A DNA stretch of 64,000 bases from Populus alba (GCF_005239225.2 NC_133287.1:4445493-4509492); one strand, 5' to 3'. Positions 1 through 12,719 are shown, numbered from the stretch's first letter. Notes: generated by a model from the letters alone, not told the origin. Translations and numbers: made by a program.

Positions 1-640
1 GGGTTTTTTTATAAATAGAATGTTATGTCTCTTTTTAAAAATAAAAGGTTAAAAAGTATAATACAAAAACACCTAAAATACAAGATAAAAGAGCTAGCAC
101 TCTAAGGTACAATAATCTCTCTTTTCTAAAAGCTTTAGGAGAATTCTCACTGGTAGATCATGTAGATTATCATTAGAGACCGGATACGTAGACAACTTGT
201 GATTTGTGATAAATCAACCTTGAAATAATTATTCAAAGCCAAAGAGAACATATGTTCTTCAGATAATCTTCGTATAAACCCTAAACAACTCTAAATCTAT
301 CTAGCATGATCCTTGAAACTCTTGAAAAAAAATATTAAATTTATAATTTCTATTGCGCATATGTTTTTATGGATAATTATCAAAAGTATCTTGCAAAGGT
401 CATAAAGCCAATAACTGAAGCAATATACAGGAACATGACCAAAAAAAAAAGGAAATAGACTTAGAAAAACATATGAAGAGAATACAGGAAAAAAAAAAAA
501 ACTAATGCTAGTTTGCTACAGCAAAAACAAATAGACTAGAAAAGAAAAAGCGAAATAAAAAATGACTAACTAAGATTTCTTATTATACCACAATTTAATG
601 CTATCAGCAGGTCTTAAGACGTTATTTCCTATATGTGAAT
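1..640. other. AT-rich intergenic DNA
   Basis: No coding region, RNA gene or clear repeat boundary could be supported here. The stretch is AT-rich with several A-runs. It may contain the far end of the LINE remnant that follows, but nothing recognisable is left. Confidence 0.5.
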
Positions 641-1600
641 CTTGAATTCAAAGCATGCAACTAAATAGCAACCCGATGAAGAATGATGAAAGAACAGTTA
701 AATAAGTTTATAGTTCCCTTCTCAAAAATAATATTGTTCCTCAACAACCAAATATCCCAGGTGGTACTGCTGGAGATTAACCTCCAAGCTAACCTTTGGA
801 ACTCGCCTTGCACCATTCCGGATCACTATAATAGTAGCGAGTCTAGTATGCCCAATAAACAACATTAGAAACCCCACCAACCCAATACTTTCATCCAAAC
901 ACTTCTGGAAAAGTTACAGTGTATAAAGAGGTGCTTTGAATTTTCAAATCTAAACTGCAAAAGATACATGAAGCTTGAGTGACATGGAACAAATTCATGT
1001 TATGGAAAAAAGCTTTTGTACTAATTTTATCTTGGTTTGCCAACCAAATGAACACCTAAACTTTTAGAGGGGGCCCTTTAATCTAGACGTTAGCTTTAAA
1101 AACTCTATCATTAGCAAAAAAGGTACTATCAATTAGGGTATAACCGGACTTAACTAACTTAACTAGGAAGTTTCCATCAAAATTACATAGTCATGTAATT
1201 TTGTCATCTTTTTCGTGGTGAATCATCATTGGCTTCATTAGCTCCAGTACTAAGAGCAATTGATGATATTACTGCTCTTCATAAGATAAGATGTTCCTGT
1301 GCCAAACCAAATTCTATCTCCAATGATCATTCAACCATTGCTCCATCTTGTGAACCGAACCATTCTGAATTGCAAAAACTTTATAGATTCTAGGAAAAAT
1401 GTTATGCATAATATGCAAAGCATTTGATCCTATCCACACATTAGACCAAAAGAGATTGGAGGACCCATAATCAATCTTGAATTTAATGTTTTGATGCAAT
1501 ACTAGGCTGATACAATGTTGGGATCCAAGATAGACAAAATATTTTTTCAAAATAGAAAGATATATGTCCATGCAATTTTGAGATTCCATTCTCGATTGTC
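640..1600 (-). mobile_element. Decayed LINE (non-LTR retrotransposon), RT C-terminal and zf-RVT region
   Basis: Read on the minus strand, this stretch encodes scattered pieces of the C-terminal part of a plant L1-type LINE polyprotein. About 1314-1589 gives an open segment with FWSNVWIGS and FPRIYKVFA, matching the 'FW.DVW.G...L...FPRLY' block that follows reverse transcriptase. Near 1070-870 are VFIWLANQDKISTKAF, a CIFC pair and HLFIHCNFSRSVWMKVLGWW, the zf-RVT pattern of plant LINEs. Near 830-790 is WDIWLLRNNIIFEKGT, the usual 'W.IW..RN..IF' block. The pieces lie in different frames separated by stops and frameshifts, so the copy is dead. No 5' end, poly-A tail or target-site duplication was identified. 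Family assignment rests on motif recognition by eye. Confidence 0.7.
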
Positions 1601-1787
1601 TATATATGTTTTGAGAATTCCAATAATATATTAATTAATAGGATCACAAACACAAGAAAATTACAACTAAATATTGTGATGGAAAGGGATTGCTAAAATT
1701 TATTTCAATTTCCAACAAAAACCAATATTTATCGAGATATGGCTTATGTTGCAAGTGTTTCACATTTCATTTAAGCATTCATCATGT

Positions 1788-1790
<3 letters not shown>

Positions 1791-1820
<30 letters not shown>
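1791..1820. repeat. (TA)n microsatellite
   Basis: Fifteen uninterrupted TA units, directly beside the hairpin that follows. Confidence 0.95.
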
Positions 1821-1823
<3 letters not shown>

Positions 1824-1827
1824 ATTC

Positions 1828-1975
1828 AAGGTAAAAAGATATTTATTATTTTTTGATCCATTTATGTTATAATCTTAAAATTAAAAAAATATATACAATA
1901 ATGGCTATTGTATATATATATATATTTAAGAATATAACATAAATAGATAAAAAATAATGAATATCATTTTACCTT
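1828..1975. repeat. Long AT-rich inverted repeat (MITE-like hairpin)
   Basis: Two arms of about 52 bp (1828-1879 and 1924-1975) are near-perfect reverse complements, from AAGGTAAAAAGATATTTATT on the left to its counterpart ending CATTTTACCTT on the right. They are separated by about 44 bp that itself contains the smaller palindrome ACAATAATGGCTATTGT. The element could be a small foldback or MITE-type transposon. No target-site duplication is obvious. Confidence 0.75.
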
Positions 1976-1979
1976 AAAT

Positions 1980-4900
1980 ATTTATCTTGATACTTATCAT
2001 TTACATGTAAAAAAATAATATAATAAATATATATACTTTTAACGAATCTATTATCAAATTTAAAAAAATAAGTCGAAAATTTTTCAGAATTTTAAGTCAT
2101 TAGAAAGTTTGTCCCTAAACTTCAAATTTCAAAATTGACTTTCTTTAACTAACCTCCATTCTAAATCTAATCTTTCTCTTAGATTTACTTACTTTATGAT
2201 TAGAAAAGAAGTTCAATTATATGTAAGGGAAAATTACAAAAATTATGAAAAGAAAAAAGTGAGTGAGAGAGAGAGAGTGAAAGAAAGACTAATCTGACTA
2301 AATAATTGTCAAATAAATCTTTTGATTTTAGAGATATTTGAATTTAAATTTTAGATTTGAAATCTCAGAAATACAACTTAATTTATTTCAAAATGGATTT
2401 TGAACTTTTATTGGTGCATAGAGGCTTTCAAGGTAGTGATTTCATGGTTTTTTAGGAATATTTATTAGCTAAAATTAAACGGTAATGAAGGGTGGAAACC
2501 TTGGTGGTATAAACAGGTGTTCATGATTTCAATCTTTTAATTCAGTCTTTTAAATTGTTTAAAAGATTCAATGGCACCCCTATTTAAATGCAATTACTTA
2601 TTTTATTTTAATCATTATAATTTTTGTATTGATCACATGCATTTTGCATGGAAAAATCTATTATTTGCTAGACAAAAAGTTTATAATACATTTTAATTTT
2701 AAATGGAGTTTAGTTCAAGGAGATAAACAATTTTGAAAAACCTCAAAAATTGAGCCCCAATGTACTTAGGGGTTCAAAAATTAACTTGATTAAATAGTTT
2801 TATAAGTTGTCTAAGTTTTTGTTTTTTAGTATTTGGAAATGTAATAATGTTTATTTTTCAATGATTTTTTATTTGAAATATATTAAAATAATATTTTTTT
2901 ATATTTAAAAAAAATTATATATTTCCTAGTTAGCAATTAATATTTATATGACAAGGCATGCATATTCATGTTGGTGTCACCTCTCCTGACCAGCTAAAAA
3001 CTTATTCTTTATTAGTAATATTAATTGTCGCCAACTTATTATTTGGATCGGGGAAAGAGATGAGTACATTAAAGCAACCAAAGTCTTTCTCAACTCCCCA
3101 AAAGGCTCATTAAGAGGCTCTGTCGGTACCATTCCGACATGCAAACCTCACACCAAACTTGGATGCTTGCCATGCCATCTCACCTCCAGTTCTCTATATT
3201 ATTCAAATCCTCTTTGTCCTCTCCCTTCCTCATGCATTAACTATTTATTAATTTTAATTAACTAGTAAAACACCAATAAAAACCTGTATAAAAATATATT
3301 AAAAAAACTTTTAACATTTTTATCCAATTTATAAGAATGACTTTTCAACATAAAAATGTTATTTTGAATCTCCAATATAGTTTTTTTCTTGGGAGCTGTA
3401 AAAATAAAAGTTGAAAGCTCAAAAAAATTATCTTTTTGTTTTTCTTTTCTACTTGTCCCCTTTAAGATGCCTTAAGAAACTTTTAGCAACATGACACAGT
3501 TTTTCTTCAATTCATTAAATCTTAGTTCTAATTCTTCTTTTTTTTAACATAAGTGTCTAGATAAACTTGCATGCACCTCAACTAATATTATGAACCCTAA
3601 AGTTAATGATTATTTAAATCTCCAGTAACTTTGAGGGGATTTAAACTCGTAATTGTTAGGAAGCAAATTTAATACCTAACCAGTACCTCTCAGGATTCCA
3701 ATTCATTTTCTTGATGTATTTTATAGATAGGTACATCTGCATTATATAAATACTATTTTATTTATTTAAATGTCAAATAAAAAATTAAGTTTTTTAATAT
3801 AAAAAAATAAGAGTATTGTCAAAGAGTTTTTTATCTTGAAGAAATTTTTTTATCTCTTAAGAATTATTTTTTTCTAAGATTTTTACCAATATTGGTATAT
3901 TGTTATGGTTAGAGATGAGGTTGAATTTACTTTCATGTATTACTAATATATTACAATATTAGTATTATATTAAGAGTATAAAATTTAATATAAAGAAAAT
4001 TGTAGTTGATGCTTTTATATATAGTTATGAATTACGCTCACTATTAGTGATTTGTAATATGTTGAGCCTTATTCAAAAAATTTGATTGATATAGTAAAAT
4101 ATGTTAAAGAATTTCGGATCGAGAATGGATAATTCTGATAATACCTAAATAGTAATAAATATGTGGATAATTATACAATATTTTTTGTTATTCACCTGTA
4201 AATTTTTCCTTGTTTAGGTAGTCAAAATTTTGCTTGTTAATAATGATTTATTTAGTGTTAATTTTGAGGAAAACTATTTGATGGGTAATTAATGGTTAGA
4301 AATTAACTTTTGGATTGTCTGACTAGAAAGGGTAAAAGTTGGCGATAGAAATTTTAACCTGGAACGAATAAAAAAAAAAAAAAAAAGAGCACAGATAATT
4401 ATTTACTGAACCAAAAAGACCTCTTTCTTTTTACATGAATTATCTATCTAAATTTTAATTCAATTTCATCGCATCCTAATTACCAATAGATAGTTCGTTA
4501 CTCTAATTTAGCCTTTTCAATTACGTGCTTTACATCTTCAATTTCATGTAAGGGTAACTATACTGTTTACAATAAAATCCCATATTTCGTCATCTTTTCT
4601 TTCTTTTTTATTTTTGAAGTAACACTTCGATCTGTTAGAACTGGATCAAAATACTGGATGAACAATTGTGATTATGAGAAATATATGACGAGGGAAATTA
4701 GGAAGGAGGTGATTGATAGGTTTTTGTGGAATAATTAACTTTATAAATAAGAAAAAAAAAACATAGTGAGTGTGGACGAAAAATTAAGAAAGTGAACTGT
4801 GAATCTCTAGAAACAATTCTCTACTATAAACAAATTTAATTATAATATTTAATTTAAATTCAACTGATAAATAAATTGAATTTATATATTTTTTAAAAAT

Positions 4901-5230
4901 AGAATTATATTCATTTTATTTTTTATATTATCTTGAAACGTCTCTAAAAAGATGAGGGATGATCTTTTATTTCTTGAAATTAAATTTTTAACATTTAAAA
5001 TAATTCAAGACATAAAATATATTGTTAAAATCTTTGAATTGAATCAACTTAAAGAATTTCATGCTGTAAAGTGAACAAGAGAATATGGACAATAACATTG
5101 GCATGGTCTTATGGATGTTATTACACACATGTAGAGAATGTAATTATTAGACTAAAATCATTCATCCTTCGGTAAATATGTTAACTGTTCATTGTCTCCA
5201 AAATAAGGAACGTAAGAAAATCTACTTTGA
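1980..5230. other. AT-rich intergenic DNA
   Basis: No gene could be supported in this 3.2-kb stretch. About 3050-3230 is less AT-rich and lacks simple repeats, but it shows no open reading frame of note. There is a 16-17 base A-run near 4371-4387. The rest is AT-rich sequence of the type common between genes in woody dicots. Confidence 0.5.
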
Positions 5231-5533
5231 ATTTATTAAAGGAGGCGCCTTGCTAGAACCAAATTAAGCTACAAACCATCCATGCACGCAAAGCACTCTA
5301 CCTACACTCCTCAAATCAATCCACGATCCTTTTGATCTCTATCTAATCCCACAACAACAAAAGAAGAAGAAGAAGAAGAAGAATCAATCTCCTAATTTCT
5401 CCCAATTTCGTGTGCGTGTGGGTGTCAATTTAATGAAATGTGGTTTCTTTTTGTTTCTCCCCAAACCTGACACAAGTAACATGGGACCGTATGGATTCAA
5501 TGTAATGAAGTTAGATCATCACATGTCCCTCTC

Positions 5534-5597
<64 letters not shown>

Positions 5598-5900
5598 GCT
5601 ATCTCTGTCTATCATCTTGGTTTGGGGCTGACAGGTAAGAAGTGAGCAGAAAGTGTGGAAAGAAACTGAAGTTTTACTTGTGTACGGGTGGTGTAGTTGT
5701 TTTCGTCACCTTTGCTCTAATTCACTTCCTTAGCAAACGTGCGTACGAGTGTTAAATAAATAAGGTGAAATAGGAGCAGGTGTGCCATGCCCTCGGTCTC
5801 TTTCGTAGCAGTCCCAAGGGGATCTTCTGCTCTCCTGCGCACACACGTAATATTTATTGATTTTGTTTCTAATTTCATGTCACCTTTTCCTTTCTAATCA
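5230..5900. other. Possible transcribed or promoter island with a compound CT/TA microsatellite
   Basis: This segment is clearly richer in G and C than its surroundings. It contains AAG repeats (about 5362-5381), a CT-rich leader-like stretch and a compound (CT)n(TA)n microsatellite at about 5535-5595. A long reading frame across the microsatellite (SLSL then YIYI) is an artefact of the dinucleotide repeats. The sequence resembles a plant 5' leader or promoter, but no adjoining coding exon was found on either strand. Confidence 0.35.
5535..5595. repeat. Compound (CT)n(TA)n microsatellite
   Basis: About 11 CT units run directly into about 19 TA units. Confidence 0.95.
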
Positions 5901-7315
5901 TTTTTTCTTTTCTGTTCCCGTTTATAAGTCAGCAGGACAACGGTGAAAATTATTAACTCTCTGAAGGTACCCTCTTTTGTCGTGGGGGGTTTTGGTGCGT
6001 GAACAATTGTGGAATGATTATTCGAATTTTTTTTATTTTTTTTATATCAATGAATTTAAAAGATTTTAGTAGAATAATATCATTTTAAAAAAATATATAT
6101 TTTACTTTGTTGTGCTTCTAAAACAAAAATTACTAAATATTATTATTCATAAATATGATAAAATAGTTATTGCACTTTAAAAAAGCATAATAAAATAATT
6201 ATTTTAATTTAAAAAACAGCATTTAAACATATTACTTATGAAGAGTGACAACTATGAAGAGTGACATTTATGAATTTAAATGTCCCCCAGATAAAATAAA
6301 CACAGACGCAACAAACCCCCTTCTCTATCCAAACCAACACCCTTAACCTTTATTAGATAAGGACTATATACAGAGGATAAGATATTTGCAAAGATGCATC
6401 ATATGATTACAAATAAGAAATATTTAGTTTGTTACATGAATATTACACGTTCAAGTTATTACTTTGAATCTTAAACAAGTTCCTTCATCTAGATAAATGC
6501 AATACGAGCAATATACTTGAATGGATTTAAAATATCACATAAGTAATCAAATCTTTTTATAATTAATGTATGTTAAACATTAAGTTTAATTTATTGATCT
6601 TGTAATTTAATATTAATATTTTGTTAATATTAAATTGGCTTCATGTTATAAATAACATGAAGCAGCGCTAAAAAATATTAATTTAATATTTTTTTAATAA
6701 AAAACATTTAAAAACAATATCCAATTTAATTTAATATTTGTTCAAAACCACGTGATGTTAAACAAACTGCTTGCCGACATTCAATTTCATATTTGGATTT
6801 TAGATCTTCATTCGTGGTTGACTATAAAATAAAATACTAAAGTTAAGAAGTCGGAGGTATCGGCCACCACTTGGATCCTAGAAGCAAATATACAGCAAAA
6901 CCCATGTACTGTATTATCATTATTATTTTTTTTATTTTCTTTGACAATATAGTCGGAGACCAAGCTGGGCCAAACATTTTTCTTGAACTTTGAGAATGGT
7001 TTATTAGGCTCGTGATTTTTGAAAAAGGGCATGCCTAGATTACTCTCTCTGAATTAGAGAATTTTGAACCGCACACCCAGTTAGCCAGATGAACAAGTCA
7101 TTATTTTTTTTATTTCTTATTTTTCTGAAACATAAACAGTATATTTAAGAAATTGATTATATACGTACCCTCATGAAGAAAATGTCAAGACTTATAGCCA
7201 TGGAAGTATTTTTTTTTATTATTCTTAAGTATTGAGAAATCTCTTGATTTCTTCGGTTTTAAAGAAGGCCCTGCCTTGTTTAGAGAGATATAGCCATTAT
7301 AGACTAGCTCGTCCA
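5900..7315. other. AT-rich intergenic DNA
   Basis: Nothing codes here with any support. The 74-codon open frame on the minus strand at 6808-7032 has no recognisable motif and is treated as chance. Confidence 0.45.
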
Positions 7316-7318
7316 TAA

Positions 7319-7412
7319 GGCTATGATCAGACCAGGCCATGCGGTCTAGCCATCCCGACCTATGGCAGGGAAGGCCGGGCCTTGGAGACTTGGTCTGACA
7401 AAATCATAGCCC
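7319..7412. repeat. GC-rich imperfect palindrome
   Basis: GGCTATGAT followed by CAGACCA at the left end is matched in inverted order at the right end by TGGTCTG and ATCATAGCC, with a 4-nt bulge on the right arm. The interior holds GGCC-rich blocks. The whole is about 94 bp and stands out from AT-rich flanks. It could be a foldback element or part of a repeat family. There is no sign of coding. Confidence 0.6.
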
Positions 7413-7599
7413 AAGTAGGCCTACGATTATCGAAGGTCATTTAGCTAGCACAAGGCTATTTCTGTTATTAAGAATTAAGAAGTTGCTACTTAAAATTAAG
7501 AGAGCATGCCAGGTGAAAAAATTGCCTAGCATCGGAAAATCTATGCAGGATCATGTGAGGGCTCATTTTGTTCAAATTATGATGTCCACGTTTATTCTC

Positions 7600-7600
7600 A

Positions 7601-7632
<32 letters not shown>

Positions 7633-7635
7633 GGG
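7600..7635. repeat. Poly-A tract followed by poly-G tract
   Basis: A run of 25 A is immediately followed by a run of 11 G. A long reading frame through it is low-complexity only. Confidence 0.95.
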
Positions 7636-7639
7636 CAGA

Positions 7640-10360
7640 GAGTTAGGCACATGTTCCCTTCTTGGATGGAAATTCTATTGTGGAGTTTAATTATTGTGAT
7701 TAATTAGGGCTAACTCTGTTTTTCTTTTTTAGATTAAAGAAAAAGTTTTGTTTGATTAGTTTTTTATTAGAACACACTCAATTATATTATTACATGAAAG
7801 AGGTTGCAAAAAAAAAAAGAGTAAGAAATTGGCATAGAATTAGTATGCTTTTGCTTTGCTTTTTTCTTTTCTTTCTTTTCTTTTTTCTTCTATTTTTTTC
7901 AATCAATTTTTTTCAATTTATTTTTTTTATTGAGTTATCATACTTTCATGACATGAATCACAGGTTTAAAAAGTTAACTCGATTAACTTAATTTTTTTAA
8001 GTAATTGTTTTTTAATTATCCAGGAATAATCACATTCAATTATAATTCTCTTCCCTATACATTTTTCTCTAATAGATGATAGTTCAAATGCTTTAATCAT
8101 TGCAATCAGCTATGCTTCATTGCAATCTTTAATCACTATTGGCATAAAAAACATATATTGGACCACATCCTTATGATCTCGAAGATCACCCCTAATACTA
8201 GTATTACCAAGTTTTCAGTGGAAGATCACTCACATTCCATTTTAGTCGTTGGGCTCATAGTAAAACTTAGCAATAAGCAGAATTTCACACATGATACAAT
8301 TCTGCATTTAAAATTAGGCATTAAATATCTTTTTTTTTAATGTTTCCTTAGATTACTTGTTTGAAAAAAAAAATTCTAAAATAACAAGAAATGTTATATC
8401 TCACTTGCAATATTGTAATTTTATGGATTTTAATTACATGGTATCTTATGTCAATGTTAGAAGGAGGTCCCTCCTCAAGAAAAATAATATATTATTTAAA
8501 GAAAACTCTAAAGGACATGGCCATTTTATTATAGTCATAAATAGATTACCATGAATTGCTACAGGAAATAACTATTTTGTCTTAACACTCACGGAAAAAC
8601 ATTTGAGGGATGAAATCATCTTTTCATAAAGATTTAGTTGTCATTGTTGGTTTTTATTGGTCAGATTAGGCTTTTCAAACAAAAAAAATAAATAGTAAAG
8701 ATACTGTACTACTTTTAAAAGAAAGGCAAAAAATAGCTTGCACCGAAAGGTTTTTTTTTGTTATTTTGTATTTGGTTGCACATTGTAATTACTCCAAAAT
8801 CCTTATAGCCAAAATTGTTTAGGCTACCATAGAAGGGTTTTTCTGTAAATTTATTTTTAATATATAGTATAATTACTTTTATGCTCTTGTGTTTAAAATT
8901 TTATAAGATGCCATCTAAGATCTTTTTAGACTTTTTATCATGGTTTTTGTATTAAAAACAATGTGAATGAGGGTTAGTTTGGGTTTTTTCTTTGAGGTAT
9001 AAAATGGGAAAAAACAAAAAAGAAATGCCAGACATCTTGGTAGAATGCATCTACACATAGTTTATCATGGCCTCACTAACCATCTACATCCAAAACAGAA
9101 CTCATAACCCAAACCTCCATCCTTAATAGCCTTTTTTCAAACCAGATCTATTATCGAGCAACCACCAACAAAACACCCCTCTCTTGATCGTTATTAATAG
9201 TAGTAAACCCAGACAAGTAATGAGAACTTAGGATGAAGAAAAATCAATAAAAGATATAAATAATATGGAATATGATGTGTAATGGAGAAGGAGATCACTA
9301 GGGATAAATTTGAAGATGTTGGAGAAGTTAAAACGAGGATTATGAATTTTTGGTATAAAATTTATAATAACAATGAAATAAAAAATGAATTTTGATGTGG
9401 AAAAGAAAATGATGAAAGTTGAAATAGAGACACAAATTTGTTATGGTAACATAGAGTGGATTTGGTGAAAATATAGTACAAAAAAATGTTGGTCTAAACC
9501 ACAGTTACAAATCGATAATGTTACTGTGAAACTGTAATAAGTCCGATAATGAAATACATTTGATATATTCGAATTGTTAGTTGTTTTCAAGTGAAGGTAG
9601 ATTTTTTCTAGCCTATTTAAATATCTTTTAAACCTTTAAGAAGGCCGGCTTCATTAGCATTACTTTTAGAGAATAAGATTGTAAATTTAGAGCTTACATT
9701 TATAATTTTTTTACCCATCAAAACTTCTATGTTGTTGAAAATATAGCTTCTTCCTATATCATATCTCCAATTAAACAAACAAAAACATTTGATATGAATT
9801 ATTTACATCTATTATGAATAACAATATCAAAAATAAAAAAATAAAAAGAAAATTCAAAATTTAATCAGTTTTTATAAATATTTCTAAAATGCAAATGTCT
9901 GATATTTTTTTTTCATTGAGTTAAGTGAAGACCAATCAACTTTATTTTAATGAAACTAATAATTAACACTTATTTTTTTAAAGAATCACCTCATCTAATT
10001 AACCTCTTTTAATTAACTCCTAAAACAATGGGTATATATTTTTACCCTATAATTTTTATTTTTAAAAAAAAAAAACAAGGCAAAGAAAAGGAAAAGAGGA
10101 TGAGAGAAATTGATCAGGGAAAAAAAGCATTTATAATGAAAAAAATACCAAATTGAGAATGATCAACATATATGAAAGGACTATTTAACTTTTTTATATA
10201 CTATAAGGACTAATTAACTAGTTTTAATAAAGTACATGGACTAAGTTATAAGTAACTTGTTTCCATGTCCTTTTTTTTTTTCTCATAATAACATTATTTT
10301 CTATTGAACCAAATAAGAAAGAATCGTGTAGGTGTCAGAGTCGCTGCTTCTCACATTCAA
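7640..10360. other. AT-rich intergenic DNA
   Basis: No gene was supported. The stretch has a T-rich tract at about 7858-7935 and many short A/T runs. Short open frames at 7752-7991, 8158-8340 and 8357-8554 have no recognisable motif. Confidence 0.45.
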
Positions 10361-10363
10361 ACC

Positions 10364-10651
10364 ATAGTTTTTAGACTTGGTCGGTCCAAGATCTGGAGTC
10401 CAGGTTTTGACCAGATCACTAGGTTGTTCAGGTTAATTTTTTTAAAAAATATCAAAACGATATCATTTTAGTAAAAAAAAAACAAAACAAAAATCAACGA
10501 GTTGCAACCGGGTTTTTTACCAGGTCTTGCCGGGTCAACCGAGTCACACCGTGTTTTCCTTTCTTTATTTTTTTCAACCCGGCCTGGTTCTAACTTCAAA
10601 TCAGTTGGATTTCAAATCGACCTGCCAGATCGAGCCGGTTTCAAAACTATA
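10364..10651. repeat. Dispersed repeat with inverted ends, copy 1
   Basis: It starts with CCATAGTTTTTAGACTTGGT and ends with GAGCCGGTTTCAAAACTATA, so the termini are inverted and imperfect (core TAGTTTT..GAC..GGTC). The interior is rich in 'GGGTCAACC'-type words and carries AAACGATATCATTTT. A second copy in the opposite orientation lies near 25975-26180 and shares the AAAACGACATCGTTTT core. It is probably a non-autonomous DNA transposon of the host. No target-site duplication was confirmed. Confidence 0.55.
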
Positions 10652-11836
10652 ATTAAAACCCTGTAAACATTTGGTCTTTGTAGGACCCTCTCTTTTTTTT
10701 TTTTTATCAAAAATCTTACTTTATTTCTTAAATAAATTAAAGACCCTTCTTTTTTTATAAAAATAAAAATAAAAAATTCTTCCTTCTTCCCATAATGGAT
10801 TCAATCACAAAGGAGTCGTGGCATGACCCGGAGACCCTTTGAAAAGTCAAACTAGATAAAGATTGAGACGATGGTTTCAAGAGACACAACCACTCAAGTA
10901 TTTACCATTGTGATAAGCTGACAAGGATTGTCATCTAGAACGGTCTCTCCTCACGATGTCACCAGCCAATCGAATCCAAGCTGCTACACTTTACTTTACA
11001 AGGAACTTTGGAGTATCATATACCATATTCTTATATGCTATTTTTCTTAATTATGAGGTAAATTCTTCAAGATTTTCATTTAAGAAAAATATACTAAAAT
11101 AAATTTGACATGGTTGCACCGCGTAAATAAACAATGCCTTAATATATATAACATTATGGTAACTTTTGCGATCATTTTGGATTTATGAAAATATATTTAA
11201 AAAATATTTTTAGTTATAGTTTAAAAGGTAGATTTTAAAAAATATATATTTAATTAAATTAACTATGAAATAAAGTTTTTGCATGTAAAATAAGTAAAAA
11301 AACAAGTCTTTATATATATAAAAAAAAAACATGTTATTTTAGTTTTGACATAACTAAAATTTGAAATACAATTACGTATAAAGTCAGGTACAAAAGCACC
11401 CACTAAATGGATGTATTCTTCCCATGGACCTGTGATTTTTCCATAGGAAAGGCAATTTCCATTAAGAATACAAGAAGATACATGTCTTTTGAAACTCTTA
11501 TTAGCTGTCGTCTACCTTTCAACCAAGAATGACGCTTCTCATCGTATGTCACTATAAAATTTGGTTGGTGACACCAACACTTTCCCATTGGTGTTCATGG
11601 CTTTTTAGCTGCACGATCCAATAGGTTTCATCAAGAACCTGTTCAGAGCTGTTCTCGGTGTGGCTTCCTCTTGCTTTCTTGATGACTAAAAGAAATTCCA
11701 AAGACCCCACAAAACCTATGACTCGCCCAATACCATGTTTAAGTACCAAGTCTGGAGCCCCATTTTTACAATCTTGAAGCTTCCTCCAAAATCCCACAGA
11801 ATCCCCCTAGTTCCCAGCAAAAAGCAGATATCAGCC

Positions 11837-12388
11837 ATGGTATTAACCTCACAGAGCCATGATCTCCCTTTGAATGAGAATGACTCGCAAGACATGGTCA
11901 TATACCATATGATCAATGAGATCAGTGCCCCAAGTAGCAGTACAAATAATACGCTTCCAAGAAGCCAGATCAACACCCCAGGCATGCTCCCACCAGCTAG
12001 GACAGCCGTAGCAAAGAAGCGCTACAGAGGCGTGAGGCGTCGGCCATGGGGCAAATATGCAGCCGAAATTCGCGACTCCAGACGACGCGGGGCCCGTATA
12101 TGGCTAGGCACGTTCGAAACGGCAGAGGAGGCTGCCCTGGCTTATGATAGGGCGGCTTTTAACATGCGCGGCTCCAAGGCCCTCCTTAATTTTCCAGCTG
12201 AAGCGGCTGCTGCGGCTTCATCAGCTCAAAACTTTCAGCCAGTTTTGAGCTCAACGTGGTCAAGTAAAAATGCTTTGGATACAAGTTTCAGCTGTAGGAC
12301 AACATCAATTGCAGCATCGCAACCTGAATCACAGAGTAGCAAAAGTGGGGAGCCGCGTCATAAGGGGTCTGACATCGTAGAGAATTAA
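11837..12388 (+). CDS. AP2/ERF transcription factor, ERF group IX-like
   Basis: This intronless gene encodes a predicted nuclear DNA-binding protein of 183 residues. A single AP2/ERF domain spans residues 63-120 ([18 protein letters not shown], then [20 protein letters not shown] and [10 protein letters not shown]). It has the Ala and Asp of the AAEIRD strand that are typical of ERF rather than DREB proteins, which usually bind the GCC box. Residues 9-23 ([15 protein letters not shown]) resemble the acidic CMIX-type motif of group IX factors such as ERF1/ORA59, which act in ethylene and jasmonate defence signalling. That subgroup placement is from memory. The reading frame is open upstream to an ATG at 11735, but the ATG at 11837 is preferred because it starts just before the family-like N-terminus. 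The C-terminal 60 residues are Ser/Ala-rich without a known motif. A second ERF gene converges on it 3.5 kb away. Confidence 0.9.
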   Translation: MVLTSQSHDLPLNENDSQDMVIYHMINEISAPSSSTNNTLPRSQINTPGMLPPARTAVAKKRYRGVRRRPWGKYAAEIRDSRRRGARIWLGTFETAEEAALAYDRAAFNMRGSKALLNFPAEAAAAASSAQNFQPVLSSTWSSKNALDTSFSCRTTSIAASQPESQSSKSGEPRHKGSDIVEN

Positions 12389-12609
12389 TTTGTAGATTTT
12401 GCTCAAATTTGTCGAGCAAAAAATTTGTTGTTGTTGGACTCTGCTATGATCATCATTTGCATATGAGAAGAGGTCAGTTGGTATAGTTTGTAGACTGCGT
12501 CAAATGCATAATGCAAGTGTATCAATGAAGTGTTATTCTGTAACAAATCTGTTCTGAGATATGAAGTTGTGCTTAAAAATTGAATTTGATCATAAGCACT
12601 GTGTGTGTA

Positions 12610-12637
12610 TGATGATGATGATGATGATGATGATGAT
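12610..12637. repeat. (ATG)n trinucleotide microsatellite in the 3' region of the ERF gene
   Basis: About nine ATG units lie 220 bp after the ERF stop codon, probably within or near the 3' UTR. Confidence 0.9.
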
Positions 12638-12719
12638 TGGAAAGGAAAACTTCAAGAATTATTAGATGCCTGACTCAATGTCGTTTAAATATTAATTCAT
12701 GTGGATGGCCTCATGGTCA

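Noticed and set aside
5412..5645. Open frame with SLSLSL and YIYIYI runs
   Set aside because: It is generated by the (CT)n and (TA)n microsatellites.
5630..5655. Possible miR156-like sequence (CTGACAGGTAAGAAGTGAGCA)
   Set aside because: It differs from mature miR156 (TGACAGAAGAGAGTGAGCAC) at several places and no complementary arm was seen nearby.
11716..11985. Minus-strand open frames across the ERF gene start
   Set aside because: They are antisense shadows of the ERF coding sequence and its leader and have no family resemblance.
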